Source: Tetmemena sp. SeJ-2015
Lineage: Eukaryota; Ciliophora; Spirotrichea; Sporadotrichida; Oxytrichidae
Direction of reading: 5' to 3'
NCBI GenBank assembly: GCA_027382625.1
Contig: JAJKFJ010021539.1
Location: forward strand, 1 to 64,000
DNA: 64,000 nucleotides
The position numbers and the translations under genes were made by a program. Below, piece by piece: positions 44,018-55,800 of the stretch; position 1 is the first letter of the stretch; the number at the start of each line of letters is the position of its first letter. Below the pieces are notes generated by a model, which was not told the origin of the DNA, did no database searches, and saw only the letters and a program-made list of their open reading frames with translations.

Positions 44018-45949
44018 TTATCTCAAAACATGTTAAATTATACATTTACTCTTCAATAAATAGATTTGAACAAATATAAAATATTTTTTATATTTAAAAA
44101 AATAATAAAATTCAAACATATCGTAAAATTAACCCCAAAATTGAATGAATATAATGAACCAACAGCATCATAAGAAATTAAAATATCCTTTAAAAATATT
44201 TAGATTAGATTGATTGATCAAAATTTGTAATTTAAAATCTAAAAACATTATAATAAAATTTATATGTGCAACTATAGCATACTTTGATAAATTTTTTCTT
44301 AATTTATCTATAATTTATTGAAATAGAATTTATATATAAAATATCGATAATTCATTAGATTTTAGGATAAATGGAAAATTATGAATTACTAATGCAAATA
44401 AAAATTAAGTTGGATTGAAAACGATTGATGCAATATCCCCCAAAGATTTAAGAGGGTTCTTTACAATAATAAAATTAAGAGTTTAAAGAAATTTATATTA
44501 AATTTTCTTCTACATGTCTAAAAATTGTGGGTAGAAGTTATCTTCAAGAGTTCCTTATTTAACTTCACTGCTATTTTGTAATTTTTTGCTAATTTATTTA
44601 GAATTTAATACTCACCTTAAATTCTTACATGCTCGCAAAATTTGATAATTTTAGTTATTAATTTTTTATAATATAAATATTTATTTGTTCTGAATTTATT
44701 TTAAAACTCAACATAATACATTTTTTAATTTTAATATGTTTTTATTGAATTAAGATTCTATAGAATGGATATAGTTTTTATTAAATATCATAAATATCAA
44801 GAAATGGAAACAACGAAAATATAAACCTTTCCTAAAATTTAAATTACATTTTATTCAATAAGAAAAAGAATAAAAAATAATGTAACTTAGTTTTAAATGA
44901 AATCTTAAATTTATTTAAAAAGAAGGATATTTTTAAAACGCTTATATTAGATTAAACGTTGGACTATTCTAATTAAACTTTGTTTTCATAAAAAGTCTTA
45001 TTAAAAGCTTTTAAAGCGTATAATAAGTTATCGATAAAGTGATAGAAAGACTGTAAAGATAAAAATTATAAACCCATACCAATTATTGTGAAAGACTATA
45101 GGGTATTCAATCTTCCTACATGTCAATATTGTATTTTTAACTTCTGTAATGTTAGAGATAGAATTTACCTTCCTGCTTTGAAAAAAATAATTTCTGCAAT
45201 AGTACTAAAAAAAACTCTTCTTAATAAATAGAGAGAGAGAGTAGAATAGCTAAAATCATCAGTTAGAATAAGAACTGAAAGTTTTAAATTCCTTTAATAA
45301 GGATCTGCTATTTTTACTTTTTTCATATAATTGTTTTAAAGCGTATTATTTTCTTCGAAGTTTATTATAAATTGCCAAAATTTTAAATTCGAGTCCAACT
45401 ATCGGATACTCAATCATCAGTCAGGCAGAGTTCTCTTTTAGATACAAATAATTATGCAATTTTAGGAAAGTACTATAAATGGTATTTATAATAAAAATGA
45501 CCATAAAAACTAATTTACTTTCATAAAACTCGACTAAGTAATAAGAAACATTTAAATTTTATGGCCTAAAAGATGCCACTTTTTATTCTTAACTGGATGA
45601 TTTTGCATTTTCTAATTTTTATTTCTTTCTATTGTTTTCTTTCTACTAATAATTAGGGAAAGCATTTATAATTTTTATGTCTTTCTTTCTTAACAAATAT
45701 TTATCTATTCAATTTTATAGCTGAAACATCAAATCCTGAAACATTTGATGAAGTTGACAAATATTGTCCGCAAAAGATAAAAATAATTGTGTGGGTTTTT
45801 GCCTTGATTATGAGTTCATCTTATTTGTTTCCTTTTATCTAATTCTAAATCCTTCAATCAAAACCTTCCTATTAATCTTCTTTGCATAACATAAAAATAT
45901 TAATTAATTCTAATTAGACTCATAATTTATCAACATCTTAGCATTTTTA
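44018..45949. other. AT-rich spacer between genes E and F
   Basis: I see no module here. It aligns with the DNA after gene G (62125-63780), including the sites around 45380-45480 and 63440-63540, so the duplicated block includes this spacer. A short GA run lies at 45231-45241. Confidence 0.6.
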
Positions 45950-48900
45950 TGCATCTAATCTCAAGCGAAGCATATCTTAGGATCACTCTCAAAACATTCA
46001 AAGCGATATTTTTCGTCCGAAGAGGGTAATTATTTTATCATTTGTTTACAATAGTGCTAGACTCTTCTCAGAAATAACCTTATTGCTCACCATTTAAATA
46101 TAAAGCTCAACTTGTAGGATCAAAATAGCTTTGAAGATCAATACTTTATTCTCAAGAAGGTTTTATAAACTCATTTTAAGTTAGTTGAGCTTAAATAGAC
46201 GAATTTACAATTGACGCTTGAAAATATGCATGCTCATCAAGTCTATAATAAATGTAATATTTAAGATTATAACAAAACAAAGTTATACACAAAATTAATT
46301 TTTTGTTGTAATATGCTGGGGTTGCTGATGAGAATCAAATTTTAACTTTCAAGCATAAGTATTTTATAGAAGAAGTGATAGAATATTGTAGACAAAATTA
46401 ATGTTAACTCGTAAATCCCAAGAAGATATGCGAGCTTCCTTAAAAACTGGAGGTGTATTTTAAACCGATGTACTTATCCTATAATTTATTTTATCTGATT
46501 AAGTCAAATCGAAATTGATAGAGACTTGGCAAGAGGAGAAGTTGGTAAACTTGTCTTTTAGGCTTTTGCGTGCTATCCTAGTTTACTATAATCTCAAAGA
46601 AGTTAAACTTTATTCCAACAGATATATATTTTTTTATTTTCTTTTAATTAACTAATGAAGGACATTTCTGATTAGACTCTCTTTGAATATATCTAAAAGA
46701 TTTTAGCAAAGTCATGTGTTCCGATCTTCTTTTAATTTCATTACTTTAATTGATCAAGTTGTAATATGATATTGTAAATATCTTCAACCAAAGCTCAACT
46801 ACTCTTGGTGATGGCTTAAGATTTATTTTATTTTTTTAACTTAATTTTTTTAAGAAACCAGGTGCACTATAACTTGTTGATAGATTAATTTACAAATAAA
46901 GACAATATTCCCGAGATCATGCAGACATTAGATAAAACGGTTAACGGTTTTTCATAAATAATCCCGAATCTTTTGAGCGTTTAAACTCTCAATTTGTCAT
47001 TCAAATTAGGCCAGATTGAAATGTTTGAGAATTAGTCTGTGTACTTTATCTAAAATGTTTGGTAATTTTAAATTATCAAGACCTTTGAGGCCATTTCTTA
47101 TTTTAATTGCGAAACTTGAGCGGCTTAAGAAATTGGACATGCAAATATATTTTGGTAAAATTCTTGAAAATGAAATCAAATTTATTCAAAAGGGCTTTTA
47201 TATTCTTCTTGAAAGCAAACCTATGCTTCAAAAACTCTCCCTAAGTATCGACAAAATAAAATTATATAAATAAAAAATTTAGGTTTTTTTAATTTTACTT
47301 TTTCTTTTTAAAAATTTAACTATAAATTTAAAGGCGAAACCAAAATTTTTAAATTTAAAAAAAATTTTTTGCTTTTTAAGTTTTTTATCCCAAATTTTGC
47401 TTTTTGGGCATTTTTTAATAGGGATAAAGTTTTTAAAAAGAAAAAAAGATTGGTTAGAGGGTTTTTTTTTAAAAAACTGATAAGGGTTTTACTAAGTATT
47501 TGAAATTATCTAGCGCAGGTTCCAAAATTATATAGTAGTTCAATTGCTTTATTCTTTCATTTCTAGAGTCTGTTTCTTGATATCTTAATTTTGAATTGAC
47601 ATTCTCTTAAAAGCCACTAATCAAAAAGTAAAAATATTCAAAAATTCTTATCAAGTCTATTGAGTCATGTTATATACTTGTGAGAGCTTTCAAAATAAGG
47701 GGCATGCTTCTAATTTATCTTTGTCTTTATTAGGGTGCATAACTGTGGTTATCACTTTTTATTGAAATTCAAAGTGTTTTCTGATACCTGCATTCAGAAT
47801 GAATAAAACATTTAATATCATAAAATTGAGCTAAACTCATTAATTATCTCCAAAATTATAATTAGGTAAAAAAGGTTTACTTACATTCATTTTCCAAGTT
47901 CAATCTTTTGCAAACTCGGATGAGTGAAAGAGATTAGCGCACCATGCTCACAACCATTTTCACACTCTTTTAATTATTTATCAGCAAACTTATTAATTAT
48001 CTAATTTATTACTGTTTAATTATGAAATGATGAAGAATTAATTTCAAATTCAGCAACCAGCGATAACGCAATCTTATTCATCCTATATTTTTAAGTTCTC
48101 TTTATTAATATGAATATTTAAGGTGATCTTCTTAATTAAATCCTTGAAGTATTGCATACGAAGGAGTTAAAAAGTCTTCATCTCTTCTTCAACTTTAAAC
48201 GTTCAGTTATAAATGTTGCCACCTATTATGGAAATTAATTAATTTTGAGATCAGTTTTATATCTTTATGTAAATTTAAAGGGAGTAAATATCCATAATAT
48301 GATAAATCAAAAGCTAAAATAAAGATCATAATAAGTACCTTAAAAATAAATTACCCATCAAGTGTTCATCTTAAAATGAAAAAATTTCATTCTGAAAATT
48401 CAAGATATATAAAAATAAATAAGATTGAGTAAATTTATTTATTTTGGTATGGGATTCCTAAACTTTAAAATTTAGAAACTTTAAGACGTAAATTACAATA
48501 TTTTATAGCGTGATAAACTATTTATAAAATGACAAATCTTTTATATCTGATTAGAAACTTATTACCATATAATAGTTAAGGTATTAAACCATATTTAAGA
48601 AAATATTATGAAATTAGCATAACTAGAATATATTCACAATCTTACATCAATTTTTATAAGTTACTCCCCTCAGATTATTCTTAAACTTTTACTTATAAAT
48701 TTAGAAAAAATATATAACCACCAATTTTAAAATTTATTAAAAATAGTTTAAAATAAGATTTGATATTATCCTCTCAGCCCCGATTTTAACTGTTGGCTTG
48801 GAAGCCAGGTTTTGCAGTAAGTGGTCACTGGTTTTAGTATTTTTACTGAACTTTAGAGAAGTATCTTCAAACCATCTATAATTTGCATTTTGCAAGAGAA

Positions 48901-50600
48901 CTTTCCCTATTTTAGTGGAATTTAATAAAGTAAAATATAAATTTTTTCAAACTTTTCTCGCAATACTCGGCAGACAAGGAGCGCTTACAGTACCAAGATT
49001 TAACACAGAATTAAAGATCTTCAGCCTAATTCGTCTAGTCTTTACAAAAGCAAACTGAAAAGATTTTGAAAAATCTGGGCAGAACGTATAATATTAATAC
49101 TTGGGCAAATAACGAACTTTATTTATTAATATTATTTTAATGCAAACTTTATCGGAGTTAAAACTAGATATAGATAACTTCGAAAGGTGCACTTCTATAA
49201 CATCTATAAGTTTTAAGGGAAAGATCTCAAGCAATTTAAAACGTCTAGAGATATATATGATGGAGAGTAATGTATTTTTAAATTAAAATGGAATTTGCTC
49301 TTTGTTCAGGCTATTAGTAAAAGACAATAAATCCCTTACTTATTTGAAACTCTCTTTCATTCACTTAACTAAGAGGATTATAAATATTCTCAACTCTAAA
49401 ATTTTTAAATTTATCATCTATTAGGCTGAGTAACTTAAGTTGATGGGAACGGATACTTTTTACAAGCTGTTTGCTTTGAATTATTATTAAAAGACACAAA
49501 CCTATGCCTATAAGCACTCCATTCTATTAAAAAATTAATCTCAGGGGACTCATTTATTTAGAGATTAATTCACCGCTATATTTAGCAAAGTTACATGAAA
49601 TTAATTTTGACTAGTTACCTAATTTAATTGGACTTAAAGCTAACTTCAGCATTTAGAGAACACAAATTCCTGCGCATGATAATTTTATTTTTGAATAAAT
49701 GATAATCTTGTAAAGTCCTTCTTTAATTTTGAAAAGATCCTAAGAAGTGTCTTCGACTCACATATCCAGTAAGTAGATTCTTATTTATTTAAATTATCCA
49801 GGTGTTCTACTTTGATGGTCTATTCTTTTCTTCTCGATTTTAGCACCCATAATTAATTTTAGGAAGTAAGATGATTGATTAATTATTGATAAACTTTATG
49901 GAAGATATTGGAGAAAATAGCAAACTGTGTGGAGACTACTCAAGTGCTGTCGCTGAAGCATTTTCACTTGATTATAAATACGACAGAGTAGTCAATTCCC
50001 TATCATTGCACTTCATTCAATTAGATCGCACAATAAAGAAATAATCATACTCAATTTCCCAGGACAGTCTTGACCTTAAATGATTAGTCAGTGAAGACAC
50101 TAATTCTCAGACAATCTAATTATTGCTAAACGCATTTTTAGTATAAAATTTTGAGTAGAAACTTACTCATCTATTTTTAAAACTTTTAAAGGTTGAATCT
50201 AGTAAGCTCATCCACTAGTTTTACAATTTAATTAAGACAATAAAACCTTTTAAGATGTGGCTTATATCTCTTGAATTATTTTCAATTTCTCTAATTGTTT
50301 AAATTTTTAAATTTGAATATTTATTTAAATTTTCCCCGAATTGATAAAAAAGAACCTTATTTATATTTTTGATAAAGCGCTGCAATAAAAGAAAAAGCAT
50401 CTCTTTATCTACCTTCGGCTCTTTTATTTATCTTGACGCAAAGCACTTTAGATTTGACAGAAGAATTGCGAAAACTAACCAACCTTGTAGTCGTAAATTC
50501 TAGTAATGCCTTTCAAGACGTCTAAATCAATATATCTAAATAGAAACATAGATCATCTCAGTGAGATTGTTTGATTTAAGTATTTCTTAATTCTGAATTT
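45950..50600 (+). CDS. Gene F: divergent LRR-like family member
   Basis: Several open pieces show the family pattern. There is LISSEAYLRITLKTFKAIFF near 45960, and NNLIAHHLNIKLNLQ runs on from 46075. LVNLSFRLLRAILVYYNLKE lies in 46330-46650. The pieces ILIAKLERLKKLDMQ and MLQKLSLSIDKIKLYK are in 47016-47273. The frame from 49140 includes MQTLSELKLDIDNFERC, LFRLLVKDNKSLTYLKLSF and LPNLIGLKANFS. LWKILEKIANCVETTQVLSL near 49900 matches TTWKILE of the other genes. Its N-terminal module is not recognised. Frame joins are unresolved and it is interrupted by a GC-richer repeat copy. A second copy of its start is at 63780. Confidence 0.55.
47275..47490. other. Homopolymer-rich patch
   Basis: The patch is dominated by runs of 4-10 A or T with scattered GGG/CCC, unlike the surrounding AT-rich DNA. 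It may be degenerate low-complexity sequence or an assembly/consensus artefact. The frame ending at 47273 stops just before it. Confidence 0.5.
47491..48755. other. AT-rich stretch within gene F locus
   Basis: I see no recognisable module or repeat. It could contain eliminated-type DNA, but there is no paralog to compare. Confidence 0.5.
48760..49110 (+). repeat. GC-richer interspersed repeat, copy 4
   Basis: It aligns with 19430-19760 (shared CTTTAGAGAxGT, ACTCGG and CAAGGAGC motifs), the left half of copy 2. The right half found in the other copies is missing. Confidence 0.6.
49140..50083 (+). CDS. Gene F LRR-like frame
   Basis: It is open for most of this span with TAA/TAG as glutamine. 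It carries LSELKLDIDNF, SNLKRLEIYMM, RLLVKDNKSLTYLKLSF, HEINFDQLPNLIGLKANF and a tail to TGA 50081-50083. The leucine pattern is the clearest LRR-like signal of gene F. In the 49880-49990 part a different frame (LWKILEKIANCV) matches the family better, so an unrecognised interruption is likely there. Treat the 3' end as approximate. Confidence 0.5.
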
Positions 50601-51029
50601 AATGTTAATTTTCAATATTCTCTGAGATATATGACAAGATTAAAAGTAAAAATTTAATTATATCCTAATATGAGAAAATAGTAATTTAACTACTATAAAA
50701 TATTGTAGTAATCAGGGTCATAGTCAAAATTTAATTAAAGAGAGATTTAGCAAGTGCTTTAATTCTCCCCAGTTCTGCTCGCTGGTTCTGGACTTCGCTA
50801 GCTGAAAAGGTCTTCTTAATTTTTAAAAATGGAAAAAAAATTATTTAAAAATTTAAATCCTCAAAAATTAAGTGGCTGGCTAAATTAATAGCTAGGAAAT
50901 ATAATGAGATAGATATTTTAATAAAAATTTAAAAAAAAAGAAGATGCTATTTGAAAGTGCTTTTCTGTGATTTTCAATTATTTTTAAAATAAAAGATTTT
51001 AAATTTTATTAAACTTTGATTTGGGTTAT

Positions 51030-52250
51030 TATTCTCTAAGCACCCCGGCCACAGCTGAGACTAGATTCTCTTGTAGAGTTAAGAACGGAGTCAATCTCCT
51101 TTTTTAGCTAAACTTGCGTGAGCGAAGCTCAGTTACAAATGAGAAAGCTGTTGATGGATTGAGCCATGGTGAGTTTGCGTTGAAGAGCACTACAATTTGA
51201 ATGTTGGCTGTTTCAAATACCCCTGAGAAGCGATGAAACTGCATTGTCCAAAAGAGAACGATCTTCTTGTGCAAGAACCTCGTCACTGCGAAGCTCTTAG
51301 ATTTGTAGATGAAGTTTCAAAAAGAATCCGAATGCCCTTCTATGATCTGCTGAATTTGTCTTGCTATAGCGCAATGAAGCTCAGAGAGAATACTGCTACT
51401 TGTACCATCTTTCGTTTTTTGAGAGCTCACGCATTTATGCCTGCTCACCAAGAATTTTTCCAGTTCATTTGAGCTGCCGAAAATCTGTAGAGTTTTGCAC
51501 TTTGTCATCTTGCTCTTGACCTGGACTCTCCTCTACTCTACTTTCAGTCAACTTCAACTTTACTTAATTTGCGCTGTCTTGACTTATAAATCAAAGTCGA
51601 CGAGGAACTATGTGGCGAGGGGTTTGCTCATCTTCAAGGGTTAGTGTACCTCGTTGCTGGTGTATTTTTAAAAGCCAGTGCTTTCTTTTCATTGTCAGGG
51701 TGTGAACTAGTAGAGTGACCTCGTTGGAGTTGAAACCCACACTCTGTAAAACCTTTCTGCTCGAGTCTAGCTTAACTGACTGAATTTTACTCAGTCAAAC
51801 TGTTTCAGTTGCTCTCGTGATTTAGGGAAGGTAGAGAAGTCTGGCGACTGTCTTAGTTCTGAGCTGGGGAGTCTAAGACTGAGTACTGTAAAGTTCCTTG
51901 GCCTCTCTCTAAAAAGTTGATGAGCTCTATCTTACTTTTCCTAGTTCTTTACTCTCCCCCTTCTGATTTTTCCTCGCTCTCACTCTCTGAAGAGGCCTTG
52001 CAAGCTTTTGACATGTTCTTTTCAAAATTTTTGTCTTCATCTTCTAAAACCCCCCGGCTTGTCTTTGTCCGAGCCCTTGCTCTCTATTTTAGGCTGAGTT
52101 GAAAAAAAGGGTCACTTGTCTGCTTAGTTCTCTATCTTGCGCGAATCCACTCTCACCTCGAATACAGACGGGGTGAAGCCCCACTGCTTCGGGGGAAAGT
52201 AGTCAAACCTGAAGTTGTTTCTCGTAAAAACCTTATAAAAATCAGGTGCA
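51030..52250 (-). other. GC-richer island, probable insertion, minus-strand coding
   Basis: About 1.2 kb of clearly higher G+C content lies between genes F and G. The minus strand holds the best frames (52152-51805 and its continuation to 51634). Minus frames in 51508-51104 are protein-like but broken. It has no match elsewhere in the window. It looks like a decayed mobile element or a transferred gene. Confidence 0.5.
51634..52152 (-). pseudogene. Minus-strand serine/glutamate-rich frame with one in-frame TGA
   Basis: Reading leftward from 52152 the frame is open for 115 codons, with a KASSESESEEKSEGGEQRTR stretch and KIELINFLERGQGTLQYSVL. It meets TGA at 51807-51805, and the same frame continues 56 codons (LEQKGFTECGFQLQRGHST) to TGA 51636-51634. 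Either the first TGA is a mutation in a broken gene or a decoding exception. The low-complexity acidic part suggests a disordered region. I do not recognise the protein. Confidence 0.5.
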
Positions 52251-52439
52251 CCCTGCAAGAACTGTGTGCTTTTTAGTATTTAATTCTTAAAGTCTCATAC
52301 GATGTTTGATCAATTCAGATATGTGGTGATATTTCAGTTATAAAAGAAAATTGTGATCAATATAAATAATAATTGATAATTAAAAATATTAAAGAAATTA
52401 GATATTAAAGTTAGATTTTTTAAACAATAAAATTCAACT

Positions 52440-52800
52440 TAAAATTTAAAAAAATATCCCAAAAAATTTTAAAATTTAAAAAAATGGGATATTTTTTAAA
52501 AAAATTTCTCTTTTTAATTTGCAAAAATAAATATTATCAGAAATTCATGTCATTCTTTAAATTTTATTTACAGGGAGTATTTATAAGTAATGAAAACCCC
52601 AAATTTTTTTAAAAAAAAGATTATCAAAAAATTTTTCAATTAAGAAAATTAAGAAATTTCTGAGCCATTTAATTCAACATATTTGATTCATTAAATTTTT
52701 AAATTTTTTTAAAAAAATTTTAAAATTTTCCTTTTAAAGATCCCAAAAAAAGAAACAAACAATGATTTTAATTAAAAAAAATTGTTACAAAAAATTTTGG
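52440..52800. other. Homopolymer-rich patch before gene G
   Basis: It has runs of 6-9 A or T and repeated AAAATTTAAAAAAATGGGAT-like pieces. It covers the place where the ATG region of gene G should be; by comparison with E that region is degraded here. Sequence error is as likely as real decay. Confidence 0.5.
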
Positions 52801-55800
52801 GCCCCTGCTTATTTCCTTCCTTAAAGTTAATTTTAATTAAAGCTTAACTTAGAAAAGAATTTTCATAAGAATCAATGCAAGTATTTGGAAAATTTCAATA
52901 CGTCGAGATCATGAGCTTTGCTTTCTACATGGATTTAGCTCACGCTTATAGAAGAGACTCTCTAAGAAGCTTGGTCTCTATTTTGATACAGAAGATGGGC
53001 AATCTCTTCTAATTCAAAATTTTGTGAGGGACCTACTTCAAGTCAGGATAAATTTAACCAACATCAAAGACATACAGTTGCAACTTTACACTTTGAACCA
53101 GTTTAATTATTTTTAAAGAGAAGGCTTAATCAAACTTCATAATTAGAATGCCTGCCTTGATAGGCTAGTAAAAACTCATAGGGAGTTAAAGTATAATATT
53201 TTCAGTTGACTTTAAATAAAGCTAACTCAAATATAATGCTCCTTCACTTGAAAAAGACTTCTGTATTTATTTTTCCCTTATAGCTCTCATTAGCTTAACG
53301 TTAAGTGGGGAAACTCTTATTTTAAATTATTTACTAAAAAGAATTATAAGTTTTATGATATGAGCTTTATCAATTTCATAAAAAAAGGAATAATTGATGA
53401 CAGAACAGAAGAAATGTTTGACTTCTTTAATGAACTGCTGGAGTAGTACCAGCCTTAGAGAGTCCGTTTAGCTCAAATTATTTTAAACTGTAAAGTGGCC
53501 ACCCATGATTTTCCTTTAAAATCTTAAGGTGCCAATTAATATATAAAAAGGCTTTAAAAATATGATTACAACAAGTATTTAAATTAAAATTTAGAATATA
53601 ATCGAAATTAAGGAGGAATCCCATGGGAAAAGAAGACTCATGTGTACCTAAAACACTTAATAATATCTGGGTGCATGTGTTAAACTCATCAAGCGGCGGT
53701 TGATGGAGACGCATCCCTCTTTTAGGGATGAGGATGGGATCATGAGTCTTAATAAACTTGCAATCCTACTACTATCTCTCTCAGCTTCTAAACTCTGACT
53801 TTACAATACTAGTTACAAAAATAAACATTTTTTTAGTTAGTCTGGAGCCAGAATAAATATATGACCTCTTGGAGATCATTAGATCTTCATAATGTTTGGT
53901 GATACCTTCATATGGCCACTAAGGAATGCATCAATAGAAGGAGCATGCGATATTTATTACTCAAAAGAGAACTATATAAATACTGAAAAATATCTTAAAT
54001 ATTTCTCTCTAGATTCTTATGTGATTTTAACCATGATCATTATTTCAAGCACTATTTTCTGGGAGAAGGGATTATAAATCTTATATGATCTAACTTTTAG
54101 AGTAGTGTTGTTAATCTAAATGTTTAAAAGTTGACCTTAACTACTCAACCTTAAATGAAAATCTGCACGTATTCACCGATTGACTTTTAAATAAAAAAAT
54201 TAGTTGTGACCTCAATCCTAATACCTTTATTTTTCCTACCCTGGCTTGGGAATTAAGGAGAATGTAAATAATTTTTTAATTTATTGGTTTTTATAAAATT
54301 TGAAATCTTAGTTAATGGTTGTAACATCAAAGGATTAGATCACTAGCGAACATCTTTTCTTTCCGAACTAACTTGATCAGCAATCTTCACCTTCTTCAAA
54401 ATCTAAGATAGTTAGTTATATTTGTTTTTTTTAATTTTAAAAATGCTCTGAGCATATTATATATTTAAATTATTCAAAGGAATCTAACCTCTAGTAGAAT
54501 AAGACATTGAAATCTGAATCCAGATTATATTTTTTCCTTTTCTTAATAATTAATTATTATCATAATTGCAAATGACTGCAATGGAAAACTTTTGCTGTCT
54601 CGAAACTTTTAATTTGCATTCGAGTAAATTCGCTGAGTAAAATAATCCATTTTAAATTTTGAGGCTACCAGTCTGCCCGAATTAGTTTCTTAATTCGCAA
54701 GGATCTAACATTGACTTATAAACGTGAAGAAATTTCGATTAGATTTGACTTTCAATATGGACGTAAAGGAAGCATTGTATCTGTTTGTTATTAACAAATA
54801 TTCACTGATTTTAAAATGTTAATATTGAAAAGTTATAGCAATACTGTCTGCCAAAGTATTTTAGTAATTTCTGATTATTTATAGAATTTAATTATATGAA
54901 AGTTAATAAAGGAATCTCAAAATTAAAGTAAAAATTTATAATTAAGAGTATGATCAAGATTAAAATGGTTATTAAGTGGAATTGAAAAATAAGAATTAAA
55001 GAAGAAAACAAATTCTGAATAAATGAAGAAAAATTTTTATTTAGAAGAAGAATATTTTAAACAATTAATTTTCTTTTAAAAAAATTTAAACAGGTTCCGA
55101 TATTAAAGTAATTTTTTCTACTTATTTTAGATATTCTAAACAAAATATCATAAATTTTTCACATCATTTTATTTTTTATTAAAGCTGCAGTTATAGAGGC
55201 AATTATAGTAAAAATAAAAATATTTACTCAGCGAATGCCTTAGATTGCTCAGGGTCTTTGTTAAATTCTAATGAAAAATTCTAAACAACTATTTTATGAT
55301 TATGATATAATTCAGTTCGAACTAATAAATTTCTCAGAGTAAAGAGAAAAGTTTTAAAACTTATAATGATATTCTATATCACTAAACCCTTAATATAAAT
55401 GAACATAAGATATTAGTCTTTTTATTCACCTTATAAATAGTTTTTCATTATTTAAAAAATTTAAAAAGTATTTCAAGTCTTCCTTCTGTGGAAAAATTGG
55501 TTCTCGCACTAGAAAGTTAAATTCTTGAAAATGAATAGATTCAGACTTCCCGCTCTATTTTTACATTGCTTTAGGTAAAGCCAAAAATTCAACACTTTGA
55601 AATTCACAATTTTGGTTTATCATAAATATTTATCAACATTGTTAATTTAATATAATTAGGAAATTTAATAAGACTGAAAATATCCTTCAATCATAGTTCA
55701 TCTAAAAATAATTTTTCGTCCTTTGGTTTGATAGATTTGACAATGTTCGAAGAAGAGTTTTCAAAACTTTCTTTGAAAACTATTTCTGTACAAATCAGAA

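Noticed and set aside
51805..51807. TGA read as an amino acid in this genome.
   Set aside because: The family C-termini in all copies end at TGA in corresponding positions, so TGA behaves as the stop.
52040..52060. Telomere-like AAAACCCC sequence.
   Set aside because: A single AAAACCCCCC occurrence inside a coding-like region, with no tandem repetition.
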